Shown here: one piece after another, positions 32,433-43,383 of the stretch | Layout: each line of letters begins with the position of its first letter | Numbering within the stretch: the first letter of the stretch is position 1 | NCBI GenBank assembly: GCA_963575745.1 | Contig: CAUYUJ010001448.1 | Span: 384,501 to 448,500 of the forward strand | Origin: Prorocentrum cordatum | Lineage: Eukaryota; Sar; Dinophyceae; Prorocentrales; Prorocentraceae | Direction of reading: 5' to 3' | Length of the DNA: 64,000 nt | Program-made: the position numbers and the translations under genes | Notes under the pieces: generated by a model | Seen by the model: the letters and a program-made list of their open reading frames with translations, nothing else | Database searches by the model: none | What the model was told of the DNA's origin: nothing

Positions 32433-33310
32433 GGACTCGTAGAGCTTCCTAGCTCGACTTAAGTTGAGAAAACCGAGAACACCTACCAACATTCCGACCA
32501 TTTTTTGACCTCTGAATGTGACAGGACGCGTATGGTGTCTGCGAATCGACTCATGTCATTGCCAGCCCTGCAGCCCCCCTACAGGCCGAGTTAGATGCAG
32601 AACTCTCAGGATGACTCGAACAATACAGTAGTTCCGCAAACCTAATTCGGGCAGGAGACCGAGTTCCGACCTCTGGATTCGACAGGCGGACGCGCATGAT
32701 GTCTTCAAATCGATTTCTGTGACGACCAGCACTTTAGCCCCCCTCAGCGCGAGTTCAATGAAGAAAAACAGAAAGCACTTCCCTAGATGACTCGACCAAT
32801 AGAAATACTTTCGCGATTCTAGATCGGGCACCAAACAGAGTTGAGAGCTCTGGATTCGACGGACGAACACAACTGATCGAGTTAAGTAGCTCTGTAGCTC
32901 TGTAGCTGTCCTACAGCTCGAGTGAAGTACAGAAAACCGAGAGTTCCTGTCAAGATGACTCGAATAGTACGAATAGGTTTAAAGACCTAGCTCGGCTCAC
33001 AGACCGAGTTCAGACCTCTGGATTCAACAGGCGAACGCGCCGAATCATTCTACGTCGATTAGCTGAGCTGACCAGCTCTGTAACTGGCCTGAAGCCCCAA
33101 GATGACGCGAAACGGCCGATCCCGCCACAGTGCTTTTCGATAGTAATATTCAACCCGATCGAGCTGAGATCAAGATGGCGAGCGGCAATAAGATCGAATA
33201 TCACGGGAAAAAATACTAGAGCTCTAACGAATTGTCAAATTTCGAGAACCAAATTTTCAACCGACCAAAAGTTGTCAAAAGTTCAGTCGAGATTTTTCGA
33301 GCCAACTAGC
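32433..33310 (+). repeat. sat180 array 7 (+)
   Basis: Units with several internal deletions (for example GACAGGACGCGTATGGTGTC and the fused GTAGCTCTGTAGCTCTGTAG near 32885), then a full tail. Confidence 0.85.
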
Positions 33311-33450
33311 TCTGGGGCGCGCCGGAATTACTCTTAGCTTGCAGTAATAACTTGCTAAGGAAAGCTCTACGAGTTACTAGCTGTGGGGCGCGCCGGAATT
33401 ACTCTTAGCTTCCAGCAATAACTTGCTAAGTGAAGCTCTACGAGTTATTT
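33303..33450 (+). repeat. Two tandem links C
   Basis: CTAGCTCTGGGGCGCGCCGG, AATTACTCTTAGCTTGCAGT, AACTTGCTAAGGAAAGC, TCTACGAGTT, then a second copy from 33376. Each holds an imperfect stem (CTTAGCTT.CAG / AACTTGCTAAG). Confidence 0.75.
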
Positions 33451-33505
33451 TTCAACCGACCAAAAATCAGCAAAAGGTCCGTCGAGATTTTTCTTGCCAA
33501 CTGGG

Positions 33506-33542
33506 CGCCGGCGGTCAACCGTCAACCTTTCTTGCCGCCGGG
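33506..33542 (+). repeat. Hub hairpin 18
   Basis: GCCGGCGGTCAACC, GTCAACCTTT, CTTGCCGCCGGG. The right tag has lost AGAG (CTCGTAGCTTCC). Confidence 0.82.
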
Positions 33543-34165
33543 GGACTCGTAGCTTCCTGACAGTATATAGTGTGAAAAACAAATCCAGAGAACGACTAGT
33601 GTTCAGCCCAAGCGATTTCAGACCTCTCAAGATGACTCTAACGAAAAAACAAACGAGGAGGCGGTCTGAATTAACACGGTCATAGGCGCTGGACGGCCAA
33701 GCCGAGTAAGGGTGAAATATGTTACCGCAGGCGGCGCCCAAGGCATACGGAAATTGAATAGAACGAAAACACATGGAGCGAAGGAGACAAGAAAGAAAAA
33801 AAAAACGTTCGGACTTGAACAGCTGAGAAGCAAAATGAATCGCGATAATTTTCAAGATCGTGCAAAACGCTCCGCTCGTGGAGGGGACAGGATGATGCAA
33901 ACGCCAAGGCTCCGGCCATCTGTCCGTGCGATTGATAGACCTAATCAAAATGGCAAGCGACAAAACGAGATAAACAGTTTCGCAACCCAGTTCGAGTATC
34001 AGACCGAGTTGAGACTTCTCAATGCGACAGGCGGACGCGTCTGATGTCTGCGAGCCGACTCTTGTGATTGCCAGCCCTGCAGCCACGCCTACAGCCCGAG
34101 TCAAGTGCAGAAAATTGACAGTCATCTCCGTCGAGATTTTTGTTGCCAACTAGCTCTCCAGCTCC
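33543..34165 (+). repeat. sat180 array 8 (+), interrupted
   Basis: The head at 33553-33650 breaks off inside CTAACGAAAAAACAAACGAG. The array resumes at 33966 with AACAGTTTCGCAACC, then one unit and a truncated tail. Confidence 0.85.
33658..33959. mobile_element. Single-copy insert with direct-repeat flanks, unknown type
   Basis: About 302 bp not repeated elsewhere in the window. It splits a sat180 head that is intact in other copies. ACAAACGAG (33649-33657) and ACAAAACGAG (33960-33969) flank it and look like a 9-10 bp target duplication. The interior has an A-rich run near 33790 and no coding motif. The minus strand contains GTTCAAGTC, which fits a Pol III B-box pattern, but no convincing A box was found. 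Confidence 0.55.
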
Positions 34166-34176
34166 CCGGAACTGGG

Positions 34177-34212
34177 CGCCGGCGGTGAACCGTCAACCTT
34201 GGCTACCGCCGG
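34177..34212 (+). repeat. Hub hairpin 19
   Basis: GCCGGCGGTGAACCGTCAACC then TTGGCTACCGCCGG. Preceded by a shortened link C (AACTAGCTCTCCAGCTCCCC). Confidence 0.82.
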
Positions 34213-34435
34213 CAGACTCGTAGAGCTTCCAGCTCGTCTGAAGTTGAGAACACCGAGCACCTACCAACATTCCGACTCATAGTAAATATTCTGCAACCTC
34301 TCAATGCGACAGGCGGACGCGTCTGATGTCTGCAAGTCGATTCCTGTCATTACCAGCCCTGTCCCCTGCAGCCCGAGTTAAATGCAGAAAACTGACAGCA
34401 CCTCGCAGGATGACTTCAACAATAGAGTAGTAACT
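34213..34435 (+). repeat. sat180 array 9 (short, +)
   Basis: About one unit, stopped by link C at 34436. Confidence 0.8.
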
Positions 34436-34505
34436 CGTAGAGCTTCCCTTAGCAAGTTATTGCTGGAAGCTTAAGAGTAATTCCGGGGAGCTGGAGAGCT
34501 AGTTG
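34436..34505 (-). repeat. Link C (reverse) at a polarity switch
   Basis: AACTCGTAGAGCTTCCCTTA, GCAAGTTATTGCTGGAAGCT, GAGAGCTAGTTGGC. sat180 to the left is +, to the right -. Confidence 0.85.
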
Positions 34506-35500
34506 GCAAGAAAAATCTCGACGGACCTTTTGGTGACTTTTGGTCGGTTGAAAATTTTGTTCTCGAAATTTGACCATTCGTTAGAGCTCTAGTATTTTTT
34601 CCATGATATTCGATCTTATTCCCGCTCGCCATCTTGATCTCAGCTCGATCGGGTAACTTTGAAGGCCAAAAAGCAGGCAGGCGGGAACGGCCGTTTCGAG
34701 TCATCTTGATACGCGCTGTCGGTTTTCTCAAGATAGCTCGAGCTTTAGCACAACTACAGAGCTGGTCAGCACAGCTAATGCACTCAGAATGATCAGGCGC
34801 GTTCGGCTGTTGAATCCAGAGGTCTGAACTCGGTCTGCTAGCCGAGCTAGGGTCGCAAACCTATTCGTATTATTCGAGTCATTGTATCAGACGTCCTCGG
34901 TTTTTCGTACTTAACTCGATCCGTAGGGCAGCCATTGAGCTTATAATCACAGAAATCGATTCAGAATTATCAGGCGCGTTCGTCTGTTGAATGAAGAGCT
35001 CTGAACTCGGTCTGCTCCTCGAGCTAGGTTCGCGAACCTATTCGTATTGTCCGAGTCATCTTGAGAAGTGCTCTCGGTTTTCTGTACTTAAATCGTGCTG
35101 GGGGAGGGCTACAGTGCTGCTGGTCAGAGGAATCGATTTCGAGACGTCAGGCGCGTCCGTTCGTCGAACCGAGAGCTCGGAACTCGGTCTGCTGCTCGAA
35201 CGAGATCTGCGAAACTGTTGTATTATTCGAGACATCCTGAGAGATACTTCCGCTTTTCTGCACTTAACTCAGGTTGATGGGGGGCTGCAGAGCTGGTAAT
35301 CACAGGAATCGATCCGCAGACATCAGACGCGTCCGTCTGTCGCATTCAGAGGTCTGAACTCAGTTTCATACTCGAGCTCGATTGGAAAACTATTCGTTCG
35401 TTTTGTTAGAGTCATCTCGAGAGGTCTAGAATCGCTTGGGCTGAAAAACTAGTCGTTCTCTGAAATTCTATTCCACATTATATATTGTCAGGAAGCTCTA
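34506..35500 (-). repeat. sat180 higher-order repeat, copy 3 (inverted)
   Basis: Tail, units and head of the 1,050-bp block read in reverse, including the GGTTCGCGAACCTA landmark. Confidence 0.9.
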
Positions 35501-35507
35501 CGAGTCC

Positions 35508-35545
35508 CCCGGCGGTAAGAAAGGTTGACGGTTTACCGCCGGCGC
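35508..35545 (-). repeat. Hub hairpin 20 (only - copy left of 40 kb)
   Basis: CCCGGCGGTAAG, AAAGGTTGAC, GGTTTACCGCCGGC. Confidence 0.88.
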
Positions 35546-35888
35546 CCAGTTTCGCAGACTTACTTCGGGCAGCAGACCGAGTTGCGAGCTCTGGATTCGA
35601 CAGAAGATCGCGTATGATGTCTTCAAATCGATTTCTGTGACCATCAACACTGTAGCTCCCCTCAGCGCGAGTAGAATGAAGGAAACCGAGAGCACTTCTC
35701 GAGATGATTCGACCAATACAAATAATTTCGCGTTTCTAGATCGGACAGCAAACCGAGTTCAGAGCTCTCAATTCGACAGACAAAAGCAACTGGTGGTTCC
35801 GAAGCGGTTTCTGTAAATATCAGCTCTGTAGCTGTCCTACAGCTCGAGTTGAATACAAAAAAACCGAGTTCCTGTCAAGATGACTTGA
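35546..35888 (+). repeat. sat180 array 11 (+)
   Basis: Nearly two units, entered mid-unit at AGTTTCGCAGACTTAC, so the junction with hub 20 is not at the usual head. Confidence 0.8.
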
Positions 35889-35894
35889 ACTGGG

Positions 35895-35931
35895 CGCCGG
35901 CGGTAAACCGTCAACCATTGTTACCGCCGGA
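35895..35931 (+). repeat. Hub hairpin 21
   Basis: GCCGGCGGTAAACCGTCAACC then ATTGTTACCGCCGG, inserted directly after TGACTTGAACT of a sat180 unit. Confidence 0.85.
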
Positions 35932-37060
35932 GGACTCGTAGAGCTTCCTGACAACATATAATGTCGAAGAAAATTGCAGAGAACGAATAGTTTTTCAGCC
36001 CAACTCGAGTATCAGACCGAGTTCGGACCTCTGAATGCAGCAGACAGAGGCGTCTGATGTCTCCGAATCGATCCCTGTGATTACCCGCCCTGCAGCCCCC
36101 CTACAGCCCGGCTAAGTGCAGAACGCCGACAGTAGCTCTCAAGATGACTGAAAGAATACGAACAGTTTCGTCATTCTGGATCGCGCAGCAGACCGAGTTC
36201 AGAGCTCTGGATTCAACAGGCGAACGCGCCTGACTATTCTGAGTGCGATAGGTGTGCTTACCAGCACTGTAGCTGCCCTACAGCTCGAGTTAAGTAGAAA
36301 TACCAACAACGCGTATCAAGTTGACTCGAATAATACGAATAGGTTTGCGGATCTAGCTCGGCTGGCAGGCCGAGTTCAGACCTATGAATTCAACAGGCGA
36401 ACGCGCCTGATTATTCTGAGTGCGATAGGCGTGCTTACCAGCACTGTAGCTGCCCTATTGCTCGAGTTAAGTAGGAAATACCGACAACGCGTATCAAGTT
36501 GACTCGAATAATACGAATAGGTTTGCAGATCTAGCTCGGCTAGCAGACCGAGTTCAGACCTATGAATTGAACAGGCGGCCGCGCCTGATCATTCTGCGTG
36601 CGATAGGCGTGCTCACCAGCACTGTAGCTGCCCTACAGCTCGAGTTGAGTAGGAAATACCGACAACGCATATCAAGTTGACTCGGATAATACGAATACGT
36701 TTGCGGATCTAGCTCGGCTAGCAGACCGAGTTCAGACCTATGGATTCAATAGGCGAACGCGCCTGATGATTCTGAGTGCGATAGCTGTGCTTACCAGCTC
36801 TGTAGCTGCCCTACAGCTCGAGTTAAGTACAAAATACAGACAGCGCATATCAAAATGACGCGAAAGGGCCGTTCCCGTCACAGTGCTTTTTGGCCTTCAA
36901 AGTTACCCGATCGAGCTGAGATCAAGATGACGAGCGGGAATAAGATCGAATATCACGGGAAAAAATATTAGAGCTCTAACGAATTGTCAAATTTCGAGAA
37001 CGAAATTTTCAACTGACCAAAAGTCATCAAAAGTTCCGTCGAGATTTTTCTTGCTAACTA
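35932..37060 (+). repeat. sat180 array 12 (+), homogenised units
   Basis: Four consecutive units sharing TTGACTCG(A/G)ATAATACGAA and GCACTGTAGCTGCCCTA, then a full tail. A recently amplified sub-array. Confidence 0.88.
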
Positions 37061-37128
37061 GCTCTCCAGCGCGCCGGAATTTCTCTTGGCTTCCAGCTAT
37101 AACTAGCTAAGGGAAGCTCTACGAGTTA
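37060..37128 (+). repeat. Link C
   Basis: AACTAGCTCTCCAGCGCGCC to GGGAAGCTCTACGAGTTA. Confidence 0.82.
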
Positions 37129-37159
37129 TAATACGAATAGGGTTGCAGACCTAGCTCGA

Positions 37160-37350
37160 CTAGTCCGGGAGAGCTTCCGGCAAGCTTCCAAGCGAGCCTG
37201 CACGCGTGCAGGCATGCATGGAAGCGATCCCGGCAGCGCTTCAGCAGCACTGCGGGGGGGAAGCCCAGGGCTCTCCGAGAAAGATTCCCATCCCCGAGGG
37301 CGTCTTCGCTGTCCGGGTTTTCGACGCTACCACTTGTAAGCGTCCAAAAC
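37160..37350 (-). repeat. Module D copy (-)
   Basis: TCCGGGAGAGCTTCCGGCAA, CCTGCACGCGTGCAGGC and CTTCGCTGTCCGGGTTTTCG. Ends near the tag AGCGTCCAAAACCCGG. Confidence 0.75.
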
Positions 37351-37705
37351 CCGGATAGCGAAGCCAAGCGCGGAACGCCGCACGGAGACCTCTGCCAGGC
37401 CGCCTGAAACGATGCGCGGGATGCTGGAAACCTCGCAGGAGACGCTTGCAGGGGCGCCGTTTACGATGCGTGGGGCCCTGCAGAGCGCGCAAGGAGGATC
37501 TGCCTAGGAGCCTGGAAGAACTGCCGAAGCTCTTCCGAAGCTCTGCCGAAGCGCTTCGCGCACCCTGGAGCCACGCGTATTGGGAAACGCTAGGAAGCCA
37601 CGCTCCCGGACCCGCTGCAAGCTCCGGCAACCTGCTGCGGGGATCGTGGACCGGCGGAGGTGGGCGTGTCCCCCTCACCACCCACCTCCGGCTTCTTATC
37701 TGAAA
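37350..37705 (+). repeat. Module P copy (+)
   Basis: CCGCACGGAGACCTCTGCCA, GGCGCCGTTTACGATGCGTG, CCGAAGCGCTTCGCGCACCC and GGACCGGCGGAGGTGGGCGT. An inverted copy lies at 40740-41150. Confidence 0.8.
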
Positions 37706-38215
37706 CCCTCAGCTCTCCAAGAAGCTATCCGGGAAATTCCCGGAGAGCTCGCTGAGAGTTACAGAGTTTAAGACTAGGAGCCGGACGGTGGTGGTGCCCG
37801 CCAGAGGCTCTTCCACGGCGGTCCACGTTCCCCGCATCAACTCGCCCGGCCCGGCAGCGGGTCCGGGCCCGGCAACGGGTCCGGGGGAGGTTCTGGCAAG
37901 CTCCCACGCGCGCTTGCACGCGTGCAGGCACGTGTTGAAGCGTTTCTGGCAGCTCTTCGGCAGCGCTGCAGGGGAGCTTCCCAGAAATCCCCCGGAAAGA
38001 TATTCCGCCCCGAAAGGGTTTCTTCGCTCACCGGGTTTTTCCCGGAGAGCTCGCTGAGAGCTACAGGGTCTAAGATTAGAATCCGGACGCTGGTGGTGCC
38101 CGCCAGGGGCTCTTCCACGGCGGTCCACGTTCCCCGCAGCAACTCGCCCGGCCCGGCAACGGGTCCGGGAGAGGTTCTGGCAAGCTTCCACGCGTGCTTG
38201 CACGCGTGACTCGTA
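37706..38215 (-). repeat. Module D, one and a half tandem copies (-)
   Basis: Each starts TTCCCGGAGAGCTCGCTGAG, then GGTGGTGCCCGCCAGAGGCT and CACGCGTGCAGGCACGTGTT. The second (from 38040) is truncated at CACGCGTGACTCGTAGAGC by link C. Confidence 0.8.
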
Positions 38216-38285
38216 GAGCTTCCTAAGCTAGTTGCTGGAAGCTTAAGATTAATTCCGGCGCGCTGGAGAGCTAGTTGGCACGAAA
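38208..38285 (-). repeat. Link C (reverse)
   Basis: GACTCGTAGAGCTTCCTAAG to GGAGAGCTAGTTGGCAC. Confidence 0.8.
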
Positions 38286-38985
38286 AATCTCGACGGAACT
38301 TTCGCTGACTTTTGGTCGGTTGAAAATTTTGTTCTCGAAATACCTTGTAGAGCTCTTCGGCATTTGACCATTCGTTAGAGATCTACTATTTTTTCCCATG
38401 ATATTCGATCTTATTTTCGCTCGCCATCTTGATCTCAGCTCGATCGGGTAACTTTGAAGGCCAAAAAGCAGGCAGGCAGGAACGGCCGTTTCGAGTCATT
38501 TTGATACGCGCTGTCGGTATTTTGTACTTAACTCGAGCTGTAGAGCAGCTATAGATCTGGTAAGCACAGCTATCGCACTCTGAATCATCAGGCGCGTTCG
38601 CCTGTTGAATTCACACGTCTGAACTCGGTCTGCTAGCCGAGCTGGGTCCGCAAACCTATTCGTATTATTCGAGTCAACTTGATACGCGTTGTCTCTATTT
38701 TCTACTTAACTCGAGCTGCAGGGCAGCTACAGTGCTCGTAAACACACCTGTCGCACTCAGAATCATCAGGCGCGTTCGCCTGTTTCCATAGGAACTCGGT
38801 CTGCTAGCCGAGCTAGGTCCGCAAACCTATTCGTATTATTCGAGTCAAATTGATACGCGCGTGGTATTTTGTACTAAATTCGAGCTACAGGGCAGCTACA
38901 GTGCTGGTGAGCACACCCATCGCACTCGGAATCATCAGGCGCGTTCGCCTTTTTACTCCAGAGGTCTGAACTCGGTCTGCTAGGC
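38286..38985 (-). repeat. sat180 array 13 (-)
   Basis: Tail first, with CTTGTAGAGCTCTTCGGC patched into it at 38343, then three units resembling array 12 in reverse. Broken off at GGTCTGCTAGGCACGTG by module D. Confidence 0.85.
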
Positions 38986-39485
38986 ACGTGTTGAAGCGTT
39001 TCTGGCAGCGCTTCGGCAGCGCTACAGGGGAGCTTCCCAGAGCTCTCCAGGAAAGATATTCTGTCCCGACAGGGTATCTTCGCTCTCCGGGTTTTGGACG
39101 CTACCAACGCAGAACTCTCTGAGAGCTAGAGGGCTTTAGATTAGAAGCTGGACGGTAGTGGTGCTCGCCAGCAGTCCATGTCCGCCGCTCCAGAATCCCC
39201 GCAGCAGCTCGCCTGACCGGGAAGCTGGTCGGGGAGAGGTGCTGGCAAGCGTCCACGCGTGCCTGCACGCGCGCAGGCACTCGTGGACGCGTTCCTGGCA
39301 GCGCTTCCGAAGCGATTCCGGGTGACCCGAGCTCTCTCCAGAAAAGATTTCTCCTCCCCAGAGGTCTCTTCGCTTCCCGGGTTGGACTCGTAGTTCCCGG
39401 ATAGCTCCTTGGAGAGCTGAGGGTTCTAGATAAGAAGCCGGCGGTGGGTGGTGAGGAGCACGCGCCCACCTCCGCCGGTCCACGA
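38980..39485 (-). repeat. Module D copies and a module P end (-)
   Basis: One D fragment (38980-39110) ends CCGGGTTTTGGACGCTACCA. A fuller D (39113-39395) has CACGCGTGCCTGCACGCGCG, followed by a P end (TTCCCGGATAGCTCCTTGGA to GCCCACCTCCGCCGGTCC). Confidence 0.75.
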
Positions 39486-39490
39486 CTGGG

Positions 39491-39527
39491 CGCCGGCGGT
39501 AAACCGTCAACCTTTCTTACCGCCGGG
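39491..39527 (+). repeat. Hub hairpin 22 (last + copy)
   Basis: GCCGGCGGTAAACC, GTCAACCTTT, CTTACCGCCGGG. It precedes another copy of the higher-order repeat. Confidence 0.88.
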
Positions 39528-40555
39528 GGACTCGTAGAGCTTCCTGACAATATATAATGTGGAAAAAATGTCAGAGAACGACTGGTTTTTCAGCCCAAGC
39601 GATTCTAGACCTCTCAAGATGACTCTAACAAAACAAACGAACAGTTTTCCAATCGAGCTCGAGTATGAAACCGAGTTCAGACCTCTGAATGCGACGGGCG
39701 GGCGCGTCTGATGTCTGCGGATCGATTCCTGTGATTACCAGCTCTGCAGCCCCCCATACAGCCTGAGTTAAGTGCAGAAAACCGAGAGTACCTCTCAGGA
39801 CGACTCGACTAATACAACAGTTTCGCGGATCCCGTTCGAGCAGCAGACCGAGTTCCGAGCTCTCGGTTCGACGAACGGACGCGCCTGATGTCTCGAAATC
39901 GATTCCTGTGACCAGCGGCACTGTAGCCCGCCCCCAGCACGATTTAGGTACAGAAAACCGAGAGCACTTCTCAAGATGACTCGAACAATACGAATAGGTT
40001 CGCGAACCTAGCTCGGGGAGCAGGCCGAGTTCAGAGCTCTTGATTCAACAGACGAACGCGCCTGATAATTCTGAAACGATTTCTGTGATTATCAGCTCTG
40101 TGGCTGCCCTACAGATCGAGTTAAGTACGAAAAACCGAGAGCGTCTGCTACAATGACTCGAATAATACGAATAGGTTTACGACTCTAGCTCGGCTAGCAG
40201 ACCGAGTTCAGACCTCCAGATTGAACAGGCGAACGCGCCTGATCATTCTGAATGCATTAGCTGTGCTGACCAGCTCTGTAGTTGTCCTGAAGCTCGAGTT
40301 ATCTTGACAAAACCGACAGCGCGTATCAAGATGACTCGAAACGGCCGTTCCCGCCTGCCTGCTTCTTAGCTTTCAAAGTTACCCGATGGAGCTGAGATCA
40401 AGATGGCGAGCGGGAATAAGATCGAATATCATGGGAAAAAATACTAGAGCTCTAACGAATGTTCAAATTTTGAGAACAAATTTTTCAACCGACCAAAAGT
40501 CAGCAAAAGGTCAGTCGAGATTTTTGTTGCCAACTAGCTCTCCAGCGCCCCGGAA
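39528..40555 (+). repeat. sat180 higher-order repeat, copy 4
   Basis: Same unit order as 29591 and 30641, with small changes such as GCGACGGGCGGGCGCGTC. Confidence 0.9.
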
Positions 40556-40607
40556 TTACTCTTAAGCTTCCAGCAATAACTTGCTAAGGGAAGCTCTACG
40601 AGTTATT
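40540..40607 (+). repeat. Link C
   Basis: CCAACTAGCTCTCCAGCGCC to GGGAAGCTCTACGAGTTA. Confidence 0.82.
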
Positions 40608-41152
40608 CTCGCAGCAGGTTGCCGGAACCGGCAGCGGATCCGGGGGCGTGGCTTCCTAGCGTTTCCCCATACGCGTAGCTCCAGGGTGCGCGAAGCGCTT
40701 CGGCAGAGCTTCGGGAGAGCTTCGGCAGTTCCTCCAGGCTCCTAGGCAGATTCCCGGATAGCTCCTTGGAGAGCTGAGGGTTTCAGATAAGAAGCCGGCG
40801 GTGGGTGGTGAGGAGCACACGCCCACCTCCGCCGGTCCGCGATCCCCGCAGCAGGTTGCCGGAGTTCGCAGCGTGTCCGGGAGCGTGGCTTCCTAGCATT
40901 TCCCAATACGCGTGGCTCCAGGGTGCGCGAGACGCTTCGGCAGAGCTCCGGAAGAGCTTCGGCAGTTCTTCCAGGCACCTAGGCAGATCTCCCTTGCGTG
41001 CTTTGCAGGACCCCACGCATCGTAAACGGCGCCCCTGCAAGCGTCCCCTGCGAGGTTTCCAGCGTCCCGCGCATCGTTTCAGGCGGCCTGGCAGAGGTCC
41101 CCGTGCGGCGTTGCGCGCTTGGCTTTGCTATCCGGGTTTTGGACGCTTACAA
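40608..41152 (-). repeat. Module P, about one and a half copies (-)
   Basis: A partial copy (40608-40750) and a full copy (40750-41150). Landmarks are GGAGCGTGGCTTCCTAGCAT, CGCATCGTAAACGGCGCCCC and TCCGGGTTTTGGACGC. Reverse of 37350-37705. Confidence 0.8.
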
Positions 41153-41154
41153 GT

Positions 41155-41338
41155 AACTCGTAGAGCTTCCCTCAGCAAGTTATTGCTGGAAGCTTAAGAG
41201 TAATTCCGGGGAGCTGGAGAGCTAGTTGGCAAGAAAAATCTCGACGGACCTTTTGCTGACTTAACTCGTAGAGCTTCCCTTAGCTAGTTATAGCTGGAAG
41301 CTAAGAGTAATTCCGGCGCGCCCCAGAGCTAGTTGGCA
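41155..41338 (-). repeat. Two links C with a tail fragment between
   Basis: AACTCGTAGAGCTTCCCTCA to AGCTAGTTGGC, then a 45-nt sat180 tail piece, then a second link C. From here on sat180 is -. Confidence 0.8.
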
Positions 41339-42334
41339 AGAAAAATCTCGACGGACCTTTTGGTGACTTTTGGTCGGTTGAAAATTTTGTTCTCGAAATT
41401 TGACAATTCGTTAGAGCTCTAGTATTTTTTCCCATGATATTCGATCTTATTCCCGCTCGCCATCTTGATCTCAGCTCGATCGGGTAACTTTGAAGGCCAA
41501 AAAGCACACGGGCGGGAACGGCCGTTTCGAGTCATCTTGATACGCGCTGTCGGTTTTCTCAAGATAACTCGAACTTCAGGGCAGCTACAGGGCTCGTCAG
41601 CACAGGTAATGCATTCAGAATGATCAGGCGCGTTCGCCTGTTCAATCCAGAGGTCTGAACTCGATCTGCTAGCCGAGCTAGGGTCGAAAACTTAATCGTA
41701 TTATTCGAGTCATTGTAACAGACGCTCTCGGTTTTTCGTACTTAACTCGATCTGTAGGGCATCTACAGAGCTGATAATCACAGAGATCGATTGGGAACTA
41801 TCAAGCGCATTCGTCTGTTAAATTAAGAGCTCTGAACTCATCCTGTTTCCCGAGCTAGGTTCGCGACCCTATTGGTATTGTTCGAGTCATCTTGAGAAGT
41901 GCCCTTGGTTTTCTGTGCAGAAATCGTGCTGGGGAGGCTACAGTGCTGCTGGTCACAGGAATCGATTTCGAGATATCAGGCGCGTCCGTTCGTCGAACCG
42001 AGAGCTCGGAACTCGGTCTGCTGCTCGAACGAGATTCGCGAAACTGTTGTATTATTCGAGTCATCCTGAGAGATACTCTCGGTTTTCTGCACTTAACTCA
42101 GGCTGTATGGGGGGGCTGCAGAGCTGGTAATCACACGAATCGATCCGCAGACATCAGACGCGTTCGCCTGTCGGATTCAGAGGTCTGAACTCGATTTCAT
42201 ACTCGAGCTCGATTGGAAAACTGTTCGTTTGTTTTGTTGGAGTCATCTTGAGAGGTCTATAATCACTTGGGATGAAAAACTAGTCGTTCTCGAATTCTTT
42301 TCCACAGTATATATTGTCAGGAAGCTCTACGAGT
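41339..42334 (-). repeat. sat180 higher-order repeat, copy 5 (-)
   Basis: Tail at 41339-41560, units with GGTTCGCGACCCTATTGG, head ending TATATTGTCAGGAAGCTC. Confidence 0.9.
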
Positions 42335-42373
42335 CCCCCGGCGGTAAGAAAGGTTGACGGTTTACCGCCGGCG
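42335..42373 (-). repeat. Hub hairpin 23
   Basis: CCCGGCGGTAAG, AAAGGTTGAC, GGTTTACCGCCGGC. Confidence 0.88.
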
Positions 42374-43340
42374 CCCAGTTTGGTCGGTTGAAAATTTTGT
42401 TCTCGAAATTTGACCATTCGTTAGAGTATTTTTTCCCATGATATTCGATCTTATTCCCGCTCGCCATCTTGATCTCAGCTCGATCGGGTAACTTTGAAGG
42501 CCAAAAAGCAGGCAGGCGGGAACGGCCGTTTCGAGTCATCTTGATACGGGCTGTCGGTTTTCTCAAGATAACTCGAGCTTCAGGACAACTACAGAGCTGG
42601 TCAGCACAGCTAATGCATTCGGAATGATCAGGCGCGTTCGCCTGTTGAATCCAGAGGTCTGAACTCGGTCTGCTAGCCGAGCTAGGGTCGCAAACCTATT
42701 CGTATTATTCGAGTCATTGTAGCAGACGCTCTCGGTTTTTCGTACTTAACTCGATCCGTAGGGCAGCCACAGAGCTGATAATCACAGAAATCGATTGAGA
42801 ATTATCAGGCGCGTTCGTCTGTTTAATCAAGAGCTCTGAACTCGGCCTGCTCCCCGAGCTAGGTTCGCGAACCTATTGGTATTGTTCGAGTCATCTTGAG
42901 AAGTGCTCTCGGTTTTCTGTACTTAAATCGTGCTGGGGGAGAGCTACAGTGCTGCTGGTCACAGGAATCGATTTCGAGACATCAGGCGCGTCCGTTCGTC
43001 GAACCGAGAGCTCGGAACTCGGTCTGCTGCTCGAACGAGATCCGCGAAACTGTTGTATTATTCGAGTCATCTTGAGAGTACTCTCGGTTTTCTGCACTTA
43101 ACTCAGGCTGTATGGGGGGCTGCAGAGCTGGTAATCACAGGAATCGATCCGCAGACATCAGACGCGTCCGCCTGTCGCATGCAGAGGTCTGAACTCGGTT
43201 TAATACTCGAGCTCGATTGGAAAACTGTTCGTTTGTTTGTTAGAGTCATCTTGAGAGGTCTAGAATCGCTCGGGCTGAAAAACTAGTCGTTCTCTGAAAT
43301 TCTTTTCCACATTATATACTGTCAGGAAGCTCTACGAGTC
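42374..43340 (-). repeat. sat180 higher-order repeat, copy 6 (-)
   Basis: Tail starts part-way (TTTGGTCGGTTGAAAATTTT directly after CGCCCAG), so hub 23 interrupts it just as hub 16 interrupts its tail. Confidence 0.9.
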
Positions 43341-43380
43341 CCCCGGCGGTAAGAAAGGTTGACGGTTTACCGCCGGCGCC
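43341..43380 (-). repeat. Hub hairpin 24
   Basis: Same sequence as hub 23. Flanked on its right by a link C remnant (AGAGCTTCCGTGAGCTAGCA). Confidence 0.88.
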
Positions 43381-43383
43381 CAG

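Noticed and set aside
33658-33959. Pol III SINE from the GTTCAAGTC B-box match
   Set aside because: No convincing A box at the right distance and no terminal T run in the right place. Kept only as an unassigned insert.
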